From an uncultured Ruminococcus sp. (GTDB taxonomy: Bacteria; Bacillota; Clostridia; Oscillospirales; Acutalibacteraceae), in NCBI GenBank assembly GCA_902762615.1, contig CACWOX010000013.1, positions 1-64,000 on the forward strand: a stretch of 64,000 nucleotides of DNA. Direction: 5' to 3'. A program made the translations under genes and the position numbers. Below are positions 34,371-43,343 of the stretch, piece by piece. Each line of letters starts with the position of its first letter. Positions within the stretch are counted from its first letter, which is position 1. The notes under the pieces are model-generated. The model did no database searches. It saw only the letters and a program-made list of their open reading frames with translations, and was not told where the DNA came from.

Positions 34371-36839
34371 ATGATGGGCGGCAGCTTCGGAAGCGGCGGC
34401 TATCGCTTTGACGGCGATGCTCCGGACGATTTTGAGGATGATTTTGCAGGAACGGATTACGGTGGAAATTATGACGGCTATGACGATTTAAACAGCCCGG
34501 ACAGCTACGGCGCATACGACGGAGACGGCATGTCAGACGATTTCGGCGGCGGCTACGACGACGAATTCGACGACGATTTCAATGACGGATATGCACCAAA
34601 CGCACGCTCACGCGGCGGCTACGACGACGGATTCGATGACGATTTCAACGACGGATATGCACCAAACGCACGCTCACGCGGCGGCTACGGCGACGGATTC
34701 GACGACGATTTCGACGACGGATATGCACCAAACGCACGCTCACGCGGCGGCTACGGCGACGGATTCGACGACGATTTCGATGACGGATATGCACCAAGCG
34801 CACGCTCACGCGGCGGCTACGACGACGGATTCGATGACGATTTCGATGACGGATATACCCCAAGCACACGCTCACGCGGCGGCTACGACGACGATTACAG
34901 CAATGTGAATTACGATGACTTTGAGGATCGCGGCTATTACAGCGGCGGAGACACCCGCAGCCGTTTGGCAGCGCGCAACGTCGTGCCGGAGCAGCGCAGG
35001 CACGAAACCCAGTCGGAGCGCTACGACCGATACGCCGAGGACGCACGCAAAAAGAGAAAGCGCATGGGTGCTCCCACGGGACAGACCGACGATTTCTACG
35101 ATTACGACACCTCCGATGATTACGGCGATGATTACGACGACGCGGACGGTTATTACGGCAGGGACCGCGGCCCGGCAGACCGCACGCCGGAACCCATTCC
35201 TCCCATATACGCCAAATATCTCGGCACAGGCAACGGCGAAGGCTCCTATTACGAGGAGCAGTACGGCAAGACAGCCAAAAAGAACAATTCCGTTAGTCTG
35301 CGCAGACATCGCGCCCAGAAGCGGTTGAAGGCGTTCGGCATTGTGGCTGCCTGCGCAGCGGTGGTATCTCTTGCGGTGTATTACTTTACCTCGGTACACA
35401 TTTACAACCCTGTCAGGGTCGATAATTCCATAGTGAACATACAGGGCTCCGACACTACCAAGATGCTTCAAAGCGTTATCGGCAACAAGCTGAGCGACAA
35501 GACCCTCAAACTTGTAGTCAAAGGCGAGCCCTTCATGATCAATTTAGGGGAATACGGGTTCAATTATTCCTCTGATGCCGACGGTACTGAGAAGGAGGTC
35601 ACCAAGAAGGACCTCGACGGCAACGACGTAAAGAACACCATCGTCACATACAAAAATATTCTTTACAACCAGACCAAGATGGAAGCGCTTCTCAACAGCA
35701 TTTCCGATAAGTACGGCACCACCATGGTCAAGCCCTCCTACACCATCGAGGGCGATCAGCTCATTATCAAGGCAGGCTCAGACGGCGTCGGCGTCGATGA
35801 AAACAGTCTGATGGGCGAAATCCTCGAGCGCATCAAGACCGGCAATTACGATGAAAGCCTTGTGGAAGAACTGGTCACCACCAAGACCCCTGACGTCAAT
35901 ATCGACAAGATATACAAAGAAGTGGTCTGTGAAGTCAAGGACGCTACCTCATACGTCGATGAGAACGGCACCACCATATTCAACTCCGACGTTGTGGGCA
36001 AGAAATTCGATCTGGAATCCGCCCGTTCCACCATCGCAACCGGCGGCAACACATGGACGATCAAGCTGAAGCTGACCCAGCCGAAGGTATCGCTGGTCGA
36101 GCTGAAGGCGCCCTACTGTCCCGACCTTCTCGCCGAAACAGTCACCTCCTTCAGCGCCGAAAACAAGACCCGCGCGGCAAACATCAAGAATGCCGCCAAG
36201 CGCATCAATACCTACGGCAGCTTTGAGGACGGATATATACTCCAGCCGGGCGAGATATTCTCCTACAACGATACGGTCGGAGAACGCACAGAGGCAAACG
36301 GCTTCTCAGTGGCTACGGTTTACACCAACACCGGTACGACCAACGACGTCGGCGGCGGTATCTGTCAGGTATCGTCAGCCATATTCTCGGCGGCGTTCAA
36401 GGCAGACCTCGAGATAACCCAGCGCACCAATCACATGTACAAGGTGCATTACTGGACAACGCCCGGTGAGGACGCGACCGTGAACTGGGGTACCCTCGAC
36501 TTCAAGTTCCAGAACAGCAAGAGCTATCCCGTCAAGGTCAAGATGATCTACAAGAGCTCGGACAAGCGCTTTGACGGCAAGGCTTCCATTACCTGCCAGA
36601 TTTGGGGCACCGATGACGGCTACCGCTGCGAATTCGACAACAAGACCATCAAAATGGTCAAGACCACCGTCGTTGAGAAGAAGGCAACCACCGGCAAGCC
36701 CAGAGGCAAAATAGAATGGGGCGATCCGGGACTTACCATCGAGATCTGGCGCGTTCGCTACAAGGACGACAAAAAAATAAGCAAGGAGCTTATGTGGACC
36801 AGCGTCTACCAGCCGCTTGCGACCGTCAAATATGTATAA
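34371..36839 (+). CDS. VanW family membrane protein with Asp/Gly-rich cytoplasmic tandem repeats
   Basis: About 822 residues. The cytoplasmic N-terminal half (about 1-310) is Asp/Gly/Tyr-rich and has five 22-residue repeats (GGYDDGFDDDF-x-DGYAP-x-ARSR, residues about 60-169). A basic stretch and one TM (FGIVAACAAVVSLAVYYF, about 322-340) follow. The extracellular part holds YoaR/PG_binding_4-like sequence and a VanW domain (about 600-735: LQPGEIFSYNDTVGERT, DVGGGICQVSSAIFSAAF). VanW is linked to glycopeptide resistance clusters but its reaction is unknown; an envelope role is likely. AAGGAG precedes three consecutive ATGs (34368, 34371, 34374); 34371 has acceptable spacing. Confidence 0.9.
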   Translation: MMGGSFGSGGYRFDGDAPDDFEDDFAGTDYGGNYDGYDDLNSPDSYGAYDGDGMSDDFGGGYDDEFDDDFNDGYAPNARSRGGYDDGFDDDFNDGYAPNARSRGGYGDGFDDDFDDGYAPNARSRGGYGDGFDDDFDDGYAPSARSRGGYDDGFDDDFDDGYTPSTRSRGGYDDDYSNVNYDDFEDRGYYSGGDTRSRLAARNVVPEQRRHETQSERYDRYAEDARKKRKRMGAPTGQTDDFYDYDTSDDYGDDYDDADGYYGRDRGPADRTPEPIPPIYAKYLGTGNGEGSYYEEQYGKTAKKNNSVSLRRHRAQKRLKAFGIVAACAAVVSLAVYYFTSVHIYNPVRVDNSIVNIQGSDTTKMLQSVIGNKLSDKTLKLVVKGEPFMINLGEYGFNYSSDADGTEKEVTKKDLDGNDVKNTIVTYKNILYNQTKMEALLNSISDKYGTTMVKPSYTIEGDQLIIKAGSDGVGVDENSLMGEILERIKTGNYDESLVEELVTTKTPDVNIDKIYKEVVCEVKDATSYVDENGTTIFNSDVVGKKFDLESARSTIATGGNTWTIKLKLTQPKVSLVELKAPYCPDLLAETVTSFSAENKTRAANIKNAAKRINTYGSFEDGYILQPGEIFSYNDTVGERTEANGFSVATVYTNTGTTNDVGGGICQVSSAIFSAAFKADLEITQRTNHMYKVHYWTTPGEDATVNWGTLDFKFQNSKSYPVKVKMIYKSSDKRFDGKASITCQIWGTDDGYRCEFDNKTIKMVKTTVVEKKATTGKPRGKIEWGDPGLTIEIWRVRYKDDKKISKELMWTSVYQPLATVKYV
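34548..34877 (+). repeat. Five 66-bp in-frame direct repeats
   Basis: Five copies of a 66-bp unit within the VanW-family gene, differing by a few substitutions such as GAC/GGC and AAC/AGC. Such arrays can change copy number by slippage while keeping the frame. Confidence 0.9.
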
Positions 36840-36860
36840 TTTTATCATTTTATCATTATA

Positions 36861-36910
36861 ACCCACCGCGGCATTCCGAAATCGGAGTGTCCGGTGGGCT
36901 ATTTTTTTTA
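36861..36910. terminator. Terminator between VanW gene and R-M cassette
   Basis: CCCACCG...TTCCG pairs with CGGA...CGGTGGG around 36862-36899, followed by a T8 run on the plus strand. The plus direction is the stronger one. Confidence 0.85.
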
Positions 36911-38431
36911 AGCAAACAGCCTCATCTGACCGACGTCAATGAGCAATTTAAATCTTTCGTACATTTCAAAAGTCACGTAATTTGGCAGCTTTAACTCATG
37001 TTCAGTAATTATCAGCTCATTTATGTCAAGTGAATCAACTATCTTATCAAAATCCAGGCGCTCAAGGACTTTTTTAGTAAATGGTCGTTTTGCATCTTTG
37101 AAAGCTATGCTGGATAAAAAGCACTGCACTTTATTTGAATTTAATAAGAGCATGGCAATATATGCCATATCATAATGATCGAAACAAATAAAATAACTTG
37201 TGTCATCTGTCATAACTGGTTTGCCATCATCCGAATACAATACGGAAAATAATGGCTGCTTATAAAAGCCGCTGACACCTACTTTATATTTTGAGTATGA
37301 GTAATCACCCACGCCAAACATAGAAAACGGAGGTACACCGCGATAAATTGAGCTTTTTCTGCCTTCAAAAAGTGATCTATTCTCGTTGAGGTACTCCCAT
37401 GTTTTAGGAACTTCACGTTGGAGGTGTCCTGTTTCTTCACGAGCTTTTTTTTGCGTAACTATAACGTATTTGCAAAAATTATGAATAATAGGTGTCTTAA
37501 ACATACTGCTTTTTATAAGTGGGAAAACAATATCATCTTCAATTTGAACAATTTCTTTTTTTCCGTTGTGAAACACTCCGTCTTGAACGGTTAGTTCCAT
37601 CACTTTTGAGCAATCGTGCTTTACGCCTTGCCTCCATTCAAAACAGCATTGACCGTCAAAACTCTCCGTATTTGAATCTAAGTTGCTGTAGAACTGACCG
37701 TTTGAATATCCGAATCTTGACTTGACTGTTTCAGGATGTGAAAAATCATAGACACTGCAAATATCAGATGAATTCGGTTTATCTGAAAGACGGATAATCA
37801 GCACACATGCGCTTGCATTTATGCCAAATATCTTTGATGCATCAAATTCTAAAACATCACACGACTCAAAGTCAATACCGTTCCTTTTCATTTCTTTAAA
37901 AACATTTCTTGCGACAGAGGTTTTGCAAAGCATTGAAATAACAGCATTAGTATCTCTGTATTCGCTCAGAAGCTGAAGAATCATATATTCACAAATATCG
38001 AAATTGCTTGCTCCTGTTAAGGCTTCAATGCCTTTAAGATTTTTAAAATTTGCTTTAACAGGCATATTATTAGAATCTAAAGCGGATAGTGTACTGTTTG
38101 TCACCCACGGAGGATTGCCGATAACAAGTATCTGGCGCTTATTTTTTATCAGAGATCTGGACGAAAAAGAAAAAAAATCCGAATTAATTATTTTAACCCT
38201 ATCACTGTTAACAAATTTTTTACACATTTCGCAGTATTCCGAATTAATTTCAATACCATAGTACTCATCAGCTTGAAATATAAGACTGCTTTTCAAAAAG
38301 TTGCCTATGCCACAGGTCGGTTCAATTATTGCAGACGGTTTTATGTTACGGCAGTTTTTAAGATAAGTACAAACCTTCTGCGCAAAGTCTAAAGGGGTCT
38401 GATAATCACCGTATTCGCGTTTAACGGTCAT
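36908..38431 (-). CDS. N6-adenine DNA methyltransferase of a type II restriction-modification system
   Basis: About 507 residues. SAM-binding motif I is IIEPTCGIGNFL (about 35-48), the catalytic N6-adenine motif IV is NPPW (about residue 108 on), and the N-terminal YGDYQTPLDFA resembles gamma-class enzymes. The C-terminal half (SSIYRGVPPFSMFGVGDYSYSKYKVG) should be the target-recognition part. Start 38431 follows AAGGAG; the TTG at 38440 is less likely. It lies 61 bp downstream of a putative endonuclease. Both genes are clearly AT-richer than their neighbours, suggesting horizontal transfer. Specificity unknown. Confidence 0.88.
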   Translation of the reverse strand: MTVKREYGDYQTPLDFAQKVCTYLKNCRNIKPSAIIEPTCGIGNFLKSSLIFQADEYYGIEINSEYCEMCKKFVNSDRVKIINSDFFSFSSRSLIKNKRQILVIGNPPWVTNSTLSALDSNNMPVKANFKNLKGIEALTGASNFDICEYMILQLLSEYRDTNAVISMLCKTSVARNVFKEMKRNGIDFESCDVLEFDASKIFGINASACVLIIRLSDKPNSSDICSVYDFSHPETVKSRFGYSNGQFYSNLDSNTESFDGQCCFEWRQGVKHDCSKVMELTVQDGVFHNGKKEIVQIEDDIVFPLIKSSMFKTPIIHNFCKYVIVTQKKAREETGHLQREVPKTWEYLNENRSLFEGRKSSIYRGVPPFSMFGVGDYSYSKYKVGVSGFYKQPLFSVLYSDDGKPVMTDDTSYFICFDHYDMAYIAMLLLNSNKVQCFLSSIAFKDAKRPFTKKVLERLDFDKIVDSLDINELIITEHELKLPNYVTFEMYERFKLLIDVGQMRLFA

Positions 38432-38492
38432 AATTGACAACTCCTTGAACGCTGTTATCTAATGCAATAACTCTTGCGTACTGCAATCTCCA

Positions 38493-39077
38493 TTAAAGCG
38501 CATTACTGATAGTAAGATATCCTTGATTTGGCGTATGAACAAGAATTTCGTTTGCAATGTCATTATAAACAATTTCATCACCGGGTATGCTTTTATCCTG
38601 CAAAAACCCGATAATATCCTCCTTGTTTGCACCGTCTTTTATCATTTCACGCAAACGCCTTGTAATGGTATAATCAGCTGTCCTTTCTTTGTCGATAAAA
38701 GTGCAGTGCTCAAATTGCAACTTACATCTATCTTTAGTGTCACGTTTATCATAAACAAATACCAAAAGATTATATCCTAAGCCGAATATTTTTTGACGGG
38801 CATTCTTAAAAGGACAGCTTGATTGTGGCTGAGTAACAGATGTAACCTTTATATCTGTCCAAATATCGGATCCCGGCAAATCTATTCCATTTGCACTGCT
38901 ACCTATTTCTACGGTGTAATTAGACTGGAGATAATCCTGAAATCTATGTTCAACATATGTTCCTACCGCTTTTCCATCGGTAACTCCAATAAGTTTTATG
39001 TGATTGATTCTGCTTTCAGTTTCACAAAACACTTTTGCACTTTTAATCAGATCTTCTATCGTCAAAACAGGTTTCAT
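38493..39077 (-). CDS. Putative type II restriction endonuclease
   Basis: About 194 residues, first in the two-gene cassette. The core GTYVEHRFQDYL...GSSANGIDLPGSDIWTDIKV fits a PD-(D/E)xK nuclease, with an acidic residue before a D-I-K pair. QKIFGLGYNLLVFVYDK and FIDKERTADYTITRRLREM follow. I did not recognise a named enzyme. The role is inferred from these residues and from the adjacent adenine methyltransferase. Start 39077 is preferred because AAAGGACGAG precedes it; 39113 has no ribosome binding site. Strongly AT-rich. Confidence 0.75.
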   Translation of the reverse strand: MKPVLTIEDLIKSAKVFCETESRINHIKLIGVTDGKAVGTYVEHRFQDYLQSNYTVEIGSSANGIDLPGSDIWTDIKVTSVTQPQSSCPFKNARQKIFGLGYNLLVFVYDKRDTKDRCKLQFEHCTFIDKERTADYTITRRLREMIKDGANKEDIIGFLQDKSIPGDEIVYNDIANEILVHTPNQGYLTISNAL

Positions 39078-39202
39078 AGTAAAAAATCTCGTCCTTTCTC
39101 TTGAATTTATCATATTAATTGCATTATACCACTATTTCTCCGGGTTTTCAATAATGACTTGCATTTAGCTGCCTTTAGCTTTCTCTTCACTCCCCGAACA
39201 TA

Positions 39203-39445
39203 TTATCCCCAAGGCGGTCTGTAGGGTCTGCAGCTGCATTCCTTCTCCATAGTGGCAAGGTACTCCAACGGGGTTTCCAGATAATATCCGTTTTTGTATA
39301 CGCGGCTTACCACGATATCCAGCACCGTGCAGCCGGTCGGACCGTATCTGTCCATCAGCAGCATTTTGTGGAAGTCCTCCATCTCGTCAACGTCCTTGTA
39401 ATAAAAATCCAGCCCTGCCTTTTCAATTGCTCCTTTTTTGTCCCT
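39203..39445 (-). pseudogene. Remnant or start-less small gene next to the R-M cassette
   Basis: An open minus-strand frame of 80 codons with gene-like composition: AGLDFYYKDVDEMEDFHKML, TGCTVLDIVVSRVYKNGYYL and a C-terminus ending CSCRPYRPPWG. There is no ATG, GTG or TTG in frame near AAAAAGGAG, and a stop lies just upstream; the first in-frame ATG is at 39382. Its base composition matches the host genes and not the AT-rich R-M genes. It could be a gene whose start was lost, perhaps when the cassette inserted. Function unknown. Confidence 0.5.
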
Positions 39446-39679
39446 TTAATCCTTTAATAGAAATTATTTGTGATTTATATATCTTTATAAGGAATATATA
39501 AATACATAATTTGATCTCTGTCAATAGGAAAACGATACTTTTTACTATAACAATTCCCTTTGCGGAACGGCAAAGGGAAAATATTACATATATGTTCATA
39601 TATGCAAACAATACAAAAAATGCCTGCATTTTCCTGCGGATATTTTTCTGAATTTTTAAATTATTTTTAAATTAAGCTA
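39446..39679. other. AT-rich intergenic stretch
   Basis: Very AT-rich DNA between the gene remnant and the feo promoter. An open frame at 39423-39629 on the minus strand is low-complexity Ile/Phe/Lys and has no ribosome binding site; I see no gene here. Confidence 0.5.
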
Positions 39680-39772
39680 TTGACAAAACGGTTAGAGAGT
39701 GCTAACATATTGATGTTAAACGGTTAGGTTTTGCTAACATAATAGCAGAGGCAGGTTAGTAATTCCTAATCA
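39680..39772 (+). promoter_or_regulatory. feo promoter with three operator copies at 32-bp spacing
   Basis: TTGACA (39680-39685), 17-bp spacer, TAACAT (39703-39708). Three copies of the inverted repeat GGTTAG-N5-(G/C)CTAAY begin at 39690, 39722 and 39754, exactly 32 bp apart. The first lies between -35 and -10 and the others downstream. The first two are almost identical (AAACGGTTAG-N5-GCTAACATA). The pattern suits a DtxR/IdeR-like iron repressor, inferred from the sequence style and the feo genes. Confidence 0.75.
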
Positions 39773-39838
39773 ATCATTGAAGCTTCAAATACAAAGAATT
39801 ACCCGCAAGTATCTTCATTAAACGAAACGGAGGAATGA

Positions 39839-40054
39839 ATGATGATGCCGCTGAGTCTGGCAGTAATCGGTGAGGAAAACACCATCAAGCACATAGGCGG
39901 AAGTCCCGAAGTGCGTTCGCATCTGGCGGATATGGGATTTGTCGCAGGCGGCAGTGTCACCGTGGTTACGACCATCGGCGGCAATATGATAGTCAACGTC
40001 AAGGATTCAAGAGTTGCTATCAGCAAGGAAATGGCAAGCAAAATATTGGTATAG
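39839..40054 (+). CDS. feoA: FeoA family ferrous iron transport protein
   Basis: 71 residues, an SH3-like FeoA domain: HIGGSPEVRSHLADMGFVAGGSVTVV and GGNMIVNVKDSRVAISKEMASKILV. FeoA proteins are small cytoplasmic partners of FeoB. CGGAGG precedes three possible ATGs (39839, 39842, 39845). It is the first gene after the three-operator promoter and followed 24 bp later by a second FeoA. Confidence 0.92.
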   Translation: MMMPLSLAVIGEENTIKHIGGSPEVRSHLADMGFVAGGSVTVVTTIGGNMIVNVKDSRVAISKEMASKILV

Positions 40055-40078
40055 CAATAAAAGGAGGTAAATTCAATT

Positions 40079-40306
40079 ATGAACACACTCAGACAGGCAA
40101 AGGTCGGGCAGACCGTCACAGTGGTCAAGCTGCACGGCGAGGGCGCGGTCAAGCGCAGAATCATGGATATGGGCATCACAAAGGGCGTTCCGATCTATAT
40201 CCGCAAGGTTGCTCCGCTGGGCGATCCGGTGGAAGTCACCGTACGCGGCTACGAGCTTTCGCTCCGCAAAGCCGACGCAGAGATGATTGAAATATCCGAG
40301 GAATAA
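40079..40306 (+). CDS. feoA: Second FeoA family protein
   Basis: 75 residues: VVKLHGEGAVKRRIMDMGITKGVPIYIRK and VTVRGYELSLRKADAEMIEI, the standard FeoA fold. AAAGGAGGT precedes the start. Paired FeoA genes before FeoB are common in Clostridia; whether they have separate roles is unknown. Confidence 0.94.
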   Translation: MNTLRQAKVGQTVTVVKLHGEGAVKRRIMDMGITKGVPIYIRKVAPLGDPVEVTVRGYELSLRKADAEMIEISEE

Positions 40307-40415
40307 TTTTTACTTAAACCGTAGGGCTGCACGCCATACGGCATATTTTTCGGATATGAATTAGTTAAAGCTTACTGCATAACTCCATACTAAATTGAAA
40401 GGATGACATGAAAAA

Positions 40416-42848
40416 ATGGCAATCAAAATAGCTCTTGCCGGCAACCCGAACAGCGGTAAGACGACACTGTTCAATGCCCTGACGGGCTCCAATCAGTTCG
40501 TCGGCAACTGGCCCGGCGTAACGGTCGAAAAGAAGGAAGGCAAGCTCAAGAAGCACGATGATGTTGTGATCATGGACCTTCCCGGAATTTATTCTCTCTC
40601 CCCCTACACACTGGAAGAGGTGGTTGCGAGAAATTACCTCATCACCGAGCGTCCCGACGCGATTCTCAACATAATCGACGGCACCAACCTCGAACGCAAT
40701 CTTTATCTGACAACGCAGCTCACAGAGTTGGGAATTCCGGTGGTTGTTGCGGTCAACATGATGGACGTTGTACAAAAGACCGGCGACGAAATCAACACCG
40801 AGGAGCTTTCAAGACAGTTAGGCTGCAAGGTAATCGAAATCTCCGCACTGAAGGGCGACGGCGTTATGGAAGCTGCCGAGGCTGCCATTGAAGCCTCCAA
40901 AGGTGAAAAGACCATTCCACAGCATACCTTCTCCGGCGCTGTGGAACACGCCATTGCACATATCGAGGAGTGTATCGTTCACGATATGCCCGAGGAGCAG
41001 CAGCGCTGGTACGCTATCAAAATATTCGAGCGCGACGACAAGGTTATCGAGCAGATGAATATTCCGGCTGATAAGCTGGCTCATGTCGAGAACGACATCA
41101 AAGCCGCCGAGACAGAGCTTGACGACGACGCGGAAAGCATTATCACCAACGAGCGTTATATATGGATCGCTTCCATTATTAAAGGCTGTTGCAAAAAGGC
41201 AAAGGAAGGCAAGCTCACCACCTCCGACAAGATCGACAAGATCGTTACCAACCGCTTCCTTGCACTGCCGATCTTCGCGGTTGTCATGTTTATTGTTTAC
41301 TATTTCTCCATAAGCACAGTAGGTACAATGGGAACCGACTGGGTAAACGACGGCCTGTTTGGTGATGGCTACCACCTGTTTGGCATAGGCTCCTCCGCTT
41401 ATGAGGAGGCTTCCGAGGAATACGCAACGCCCGCGGCTGTCATCGAGGCATTCGAGGAAGCTGCCGAGGAACAGGGCGTTGACCTTGAAAACGCCACTGT
41501 CAACGACCTTGCCACCGTCACCGCAAGCTATGATGTGGTTGACGATGAAACCGGTGAGGTAGAAGAAACAGTTGACGTAAACTATATTGATTATGAAAAG
41601 GCCCTCAAGGCGGAAGAACCTGATCCGGCGGACTACGGCGTATGGGTTCCGGGTATTCCGGCACTCATTGAGAGTGGTCTTGACGCCATCGGCTGTGCCG
41701 ACTGGCTCAAAGGACTGATTCTTGACGGTATCGTAGGCGGCGTGGGCGCTGTTCTGGGCTTCGTACCGCAGATGCTTGTTCTGTTCCTGTTCCTTGCTTT
41801 CCTCGAAGGCTGCGGCTACATGGCGCGTGTTGCCTTCATCATGGACAGAATCTTCCGCAAGTTCGGTCTGTCGGGCAAGTCCTTTATTCCTATGCTCATC
41901 GGTATGGGCTGCGGCATTCCCGGTGTTATGGCTTCCAGAACCATTGAGAATGAACGCGACCGCCGCATGACCGTTATGACAACCACCTTCATTCCCTGCG
42001 GCGCAAAGCTGCCGATTATCGCCTTGATTGCCGGCGCTCTCTTCAATAATGCCGGCTGGGTTGCCACAAGCGCCTATTTCGTCGGCGTGGGCGCCATTGT
42101 CGTTTCCGGTATCATGCTCAAAAAGACAAAGATGTTCGCCGGCGATCCCGCTCCCTTCGTTATGGAGCTTCCGGCGTACCACATGCCCACCATCGGCAGC
42201 ATTCTCCGCTCCATGTGGGAGCGCGGCTGGTCCTTCATCAAGAAGGCCGGCACCGTGATCCTGCTCTCGACAATTGTGCTGTGGTTCCTCCAGGGCTTCG
42301 GCTTCACGGACGGCGGCTTTGGCATGGTCGAGGATCTCAACGATTCCGTTCTCGCCAAGATCGGCAGCGCTGTGGCATGGATATTCACTCCTCTCGGCTG
42401 GGGCGACTGGAAAGCAGCTGTGGCTACCGTTACAGGCTTGATTGCTAAGGAAAATGTCGTCGGCACATTCGGCGTGCTGTATGGCGGTTTCGATGAAGTG
42501 GCAGAGAACGGCTGGCAGATTTGGGAAAATCTCCGCGAGAACTTCACGGCTCTGTCGGCTTACTCCTTCCTCATCTTCAACCTGCTGTGCGCTCCCTGCT
42601 TTGCGGCTATTGGCGCCATCAAGCGCGAGATGAACAGCGCCAAGTGGACATGGTTCGCCATCGGCTATCAGTGCAGCTTTGCCTATGCCGTGTCGCTGAT
42701 TGTCTATCAGATCGGCTCCGCCATCACAGGCAATCTCAATGTCATCGGTCTGATCGCCGCCATCATTCTGCTTGCCTTCTTTGGCTTCATGCTCTTCCGT
42801 CCGTATAAGGAGAGCAACAAGCTCACACAGAAAGTCAAGGTTAAATAA
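40416..42848 (+). CDS. feoB: Ferrous iron transport protein B
   Basis: 810 residues, the Fe(II) permease with N-terminal GTPase. G-domain motifs: GNPNSGKTTLFN, G2/G3 with WPGVTVEKKEG and DLPGIYS, and NMMD as the G4 equivalent. The membrane part includes FVPQMLVLFLFLAFLEGCGYMAR, IGMGCGIPGVMASRTIE and the second Gate repeat with IPCGAKLP. An acidic insertion of roughly 90 residues (about 320-410) lies between TM1 and TM2, longer than in usual FeoB. AAGGATGACATG precedes the start. Confidence 0.96.
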   Translation: MAIKIALAGNPNSGKTTLFNALTGSNQFVGNWPGVTVEKKEGKLKKHDDVVIMDLPGIYSLSPYTLEEVVARNYLITERPDAILNIIDGTNLERNLYLTTQLTELGIPVVVAVNMMDVVQKTGDEINTEELSRQLGCKVIEISALKGDGVMEAAEAAIEASKGEKTIPQHTFSGAVEHAIAHIEECIVHDMPEEQQRWYAIKIFERDDKVIEQMNIPADKLAHVENDIKAAETELDDDAESIITNERYIWIASIIKGCCKKAKEGKLTTSDKIDKIVTNRFLALPIFAVVMFIVYYFSISTVGTMGTDWVNDGLFGDGYHLFGIGSSAYEEASEEYATPAAVIEAFEEAAEEQGVDLENATVNDLATVTASYDVVDDETGEVEETVDVNYIDYEKALKAEEPDPADYGVWVPGIPALIESGLDAIGCADWLKGLILDGIVGGVGAVLGFVPQMLVLFLFLAFLEGCGYMARVAFIMDRIFRKFGLSGKSFIPMLIGMGCGIPGVMASRTIENERDRRMTVMTTTFIPCGAKLPIIALIAGALFNNAGWVATSAYFVGVGAIVVSGIMLKKTKMFAGDPAPFVMELPAYHMPTIGSILRSMWERGWSFIKKAGTVILLSTIVLWFLQGFGFTDGGFGMVEDLNDSVLAKIGSAVAWIFTPLGWGDWKAAVATVTGLIAKENVVGTFGVLYGGFDEVAENGWQIWENLRENFTALSAYSFLIFNLLCAPCFAAIGAIKREMNSAKWTWFAIGYQCSFAYAVSLIVYQIGSAITGNLNVIGLIAAIILLAFFGFMLFRPYKESNKLTQKVKVK

Positions 42849-42934
42849 ACACAAGATAGTTGGGTGAAGGTGGAAAAACAGGTGATGCCTTACCTTCAAC
42901 CTTCACCCTTAATTCAATTCAGGAGGGATAAAAC

Positions 42935-43111
42935 ATGCTGAATTTTCTGGCAGCCAATCTGGGGAACATCATTGTCAGCGCGATTCTGATTGTAATTGTA
43001 GCGCTGGTCATTGCCAATCTTGTGAGCAAAAAGAAAAAGGGACAGTCTGCCTGTGGCTGTGGCTGCGGCTGCTCCAATTGTCCCTCTTCCGGAATATGCC
43101 ACAAGCAGTAA
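42935..43111 (+). CDS. FeoB-associated Cys-rich membrane protein
   Basis: 58 residues: one TM helix (NIIVSAILIVIVALVIANLV), a KKKKG junction and a Cys-rich tail CGCGCGCSNCPSSGICHK. This is the FeoB_associated (PF12669-type) layout, always found after feoB; the cysteines may handle iron. AGGAGG precedes the ATG. Last gene of the feo operon. Confidence 0.92.
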   Translation: MLNFLAANLGNIIVSAILIVIVALVIANLVSKKKKGQSACGCGCGCSNCPSSGICHKQ

Positions 43112-43172
43112 TCCCCGCAGAATAATCACAACCATACCCACATATTAAATAACTTCCAATTCCAAAAGTAGT

Positions 43173-43231
43173 AAAACGGGGCGCAGAGCGGAGATAAATT
43201 TGCTCTGTCTCCGTTTTTACTTTGTTTTTTT
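43173..43231 (+). terminator. feo operon terminator
   Basis: AAAACGG...CAGAGC pairs with GCTCTG...CCGTTTT (43202-43217), followed by TTTACTTTGTTTTTTT. Confidence 0.8.
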
Positions 43232-43252
43232 AGGGAAATGCAAAACAAGGGG

Positions 43253-43303
43253 TTGACAATGTTTATATGTTGTGATAAAATGAACATATGAACGATTGTT
43301 CAT
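43253..43303 (+). promoter_or_regulatory. Promoter with a downstream palindromic operator
   Basis: TTGACA (43253-43258), 17-bp spacer ending TGA, TAAAAT (43276-43281). ATGAAC-GATT-GTTCAT (43288-43303), a perfect palindrome over the likely transcript start, resembles ArsR/SmtB-type operators (TGAAC...GTTCA). Confidence 0.6.
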
Positions 43304-43343
43304 CCATTTAATTTAAGCTGTTCTCGAACGGAGTGGAAAGTTT

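Noticed and set aside
40818-42899. A 693-codon open frame antisense to feoB
   Set aside because: Reverse-strand shadow of feoB with no start signals.
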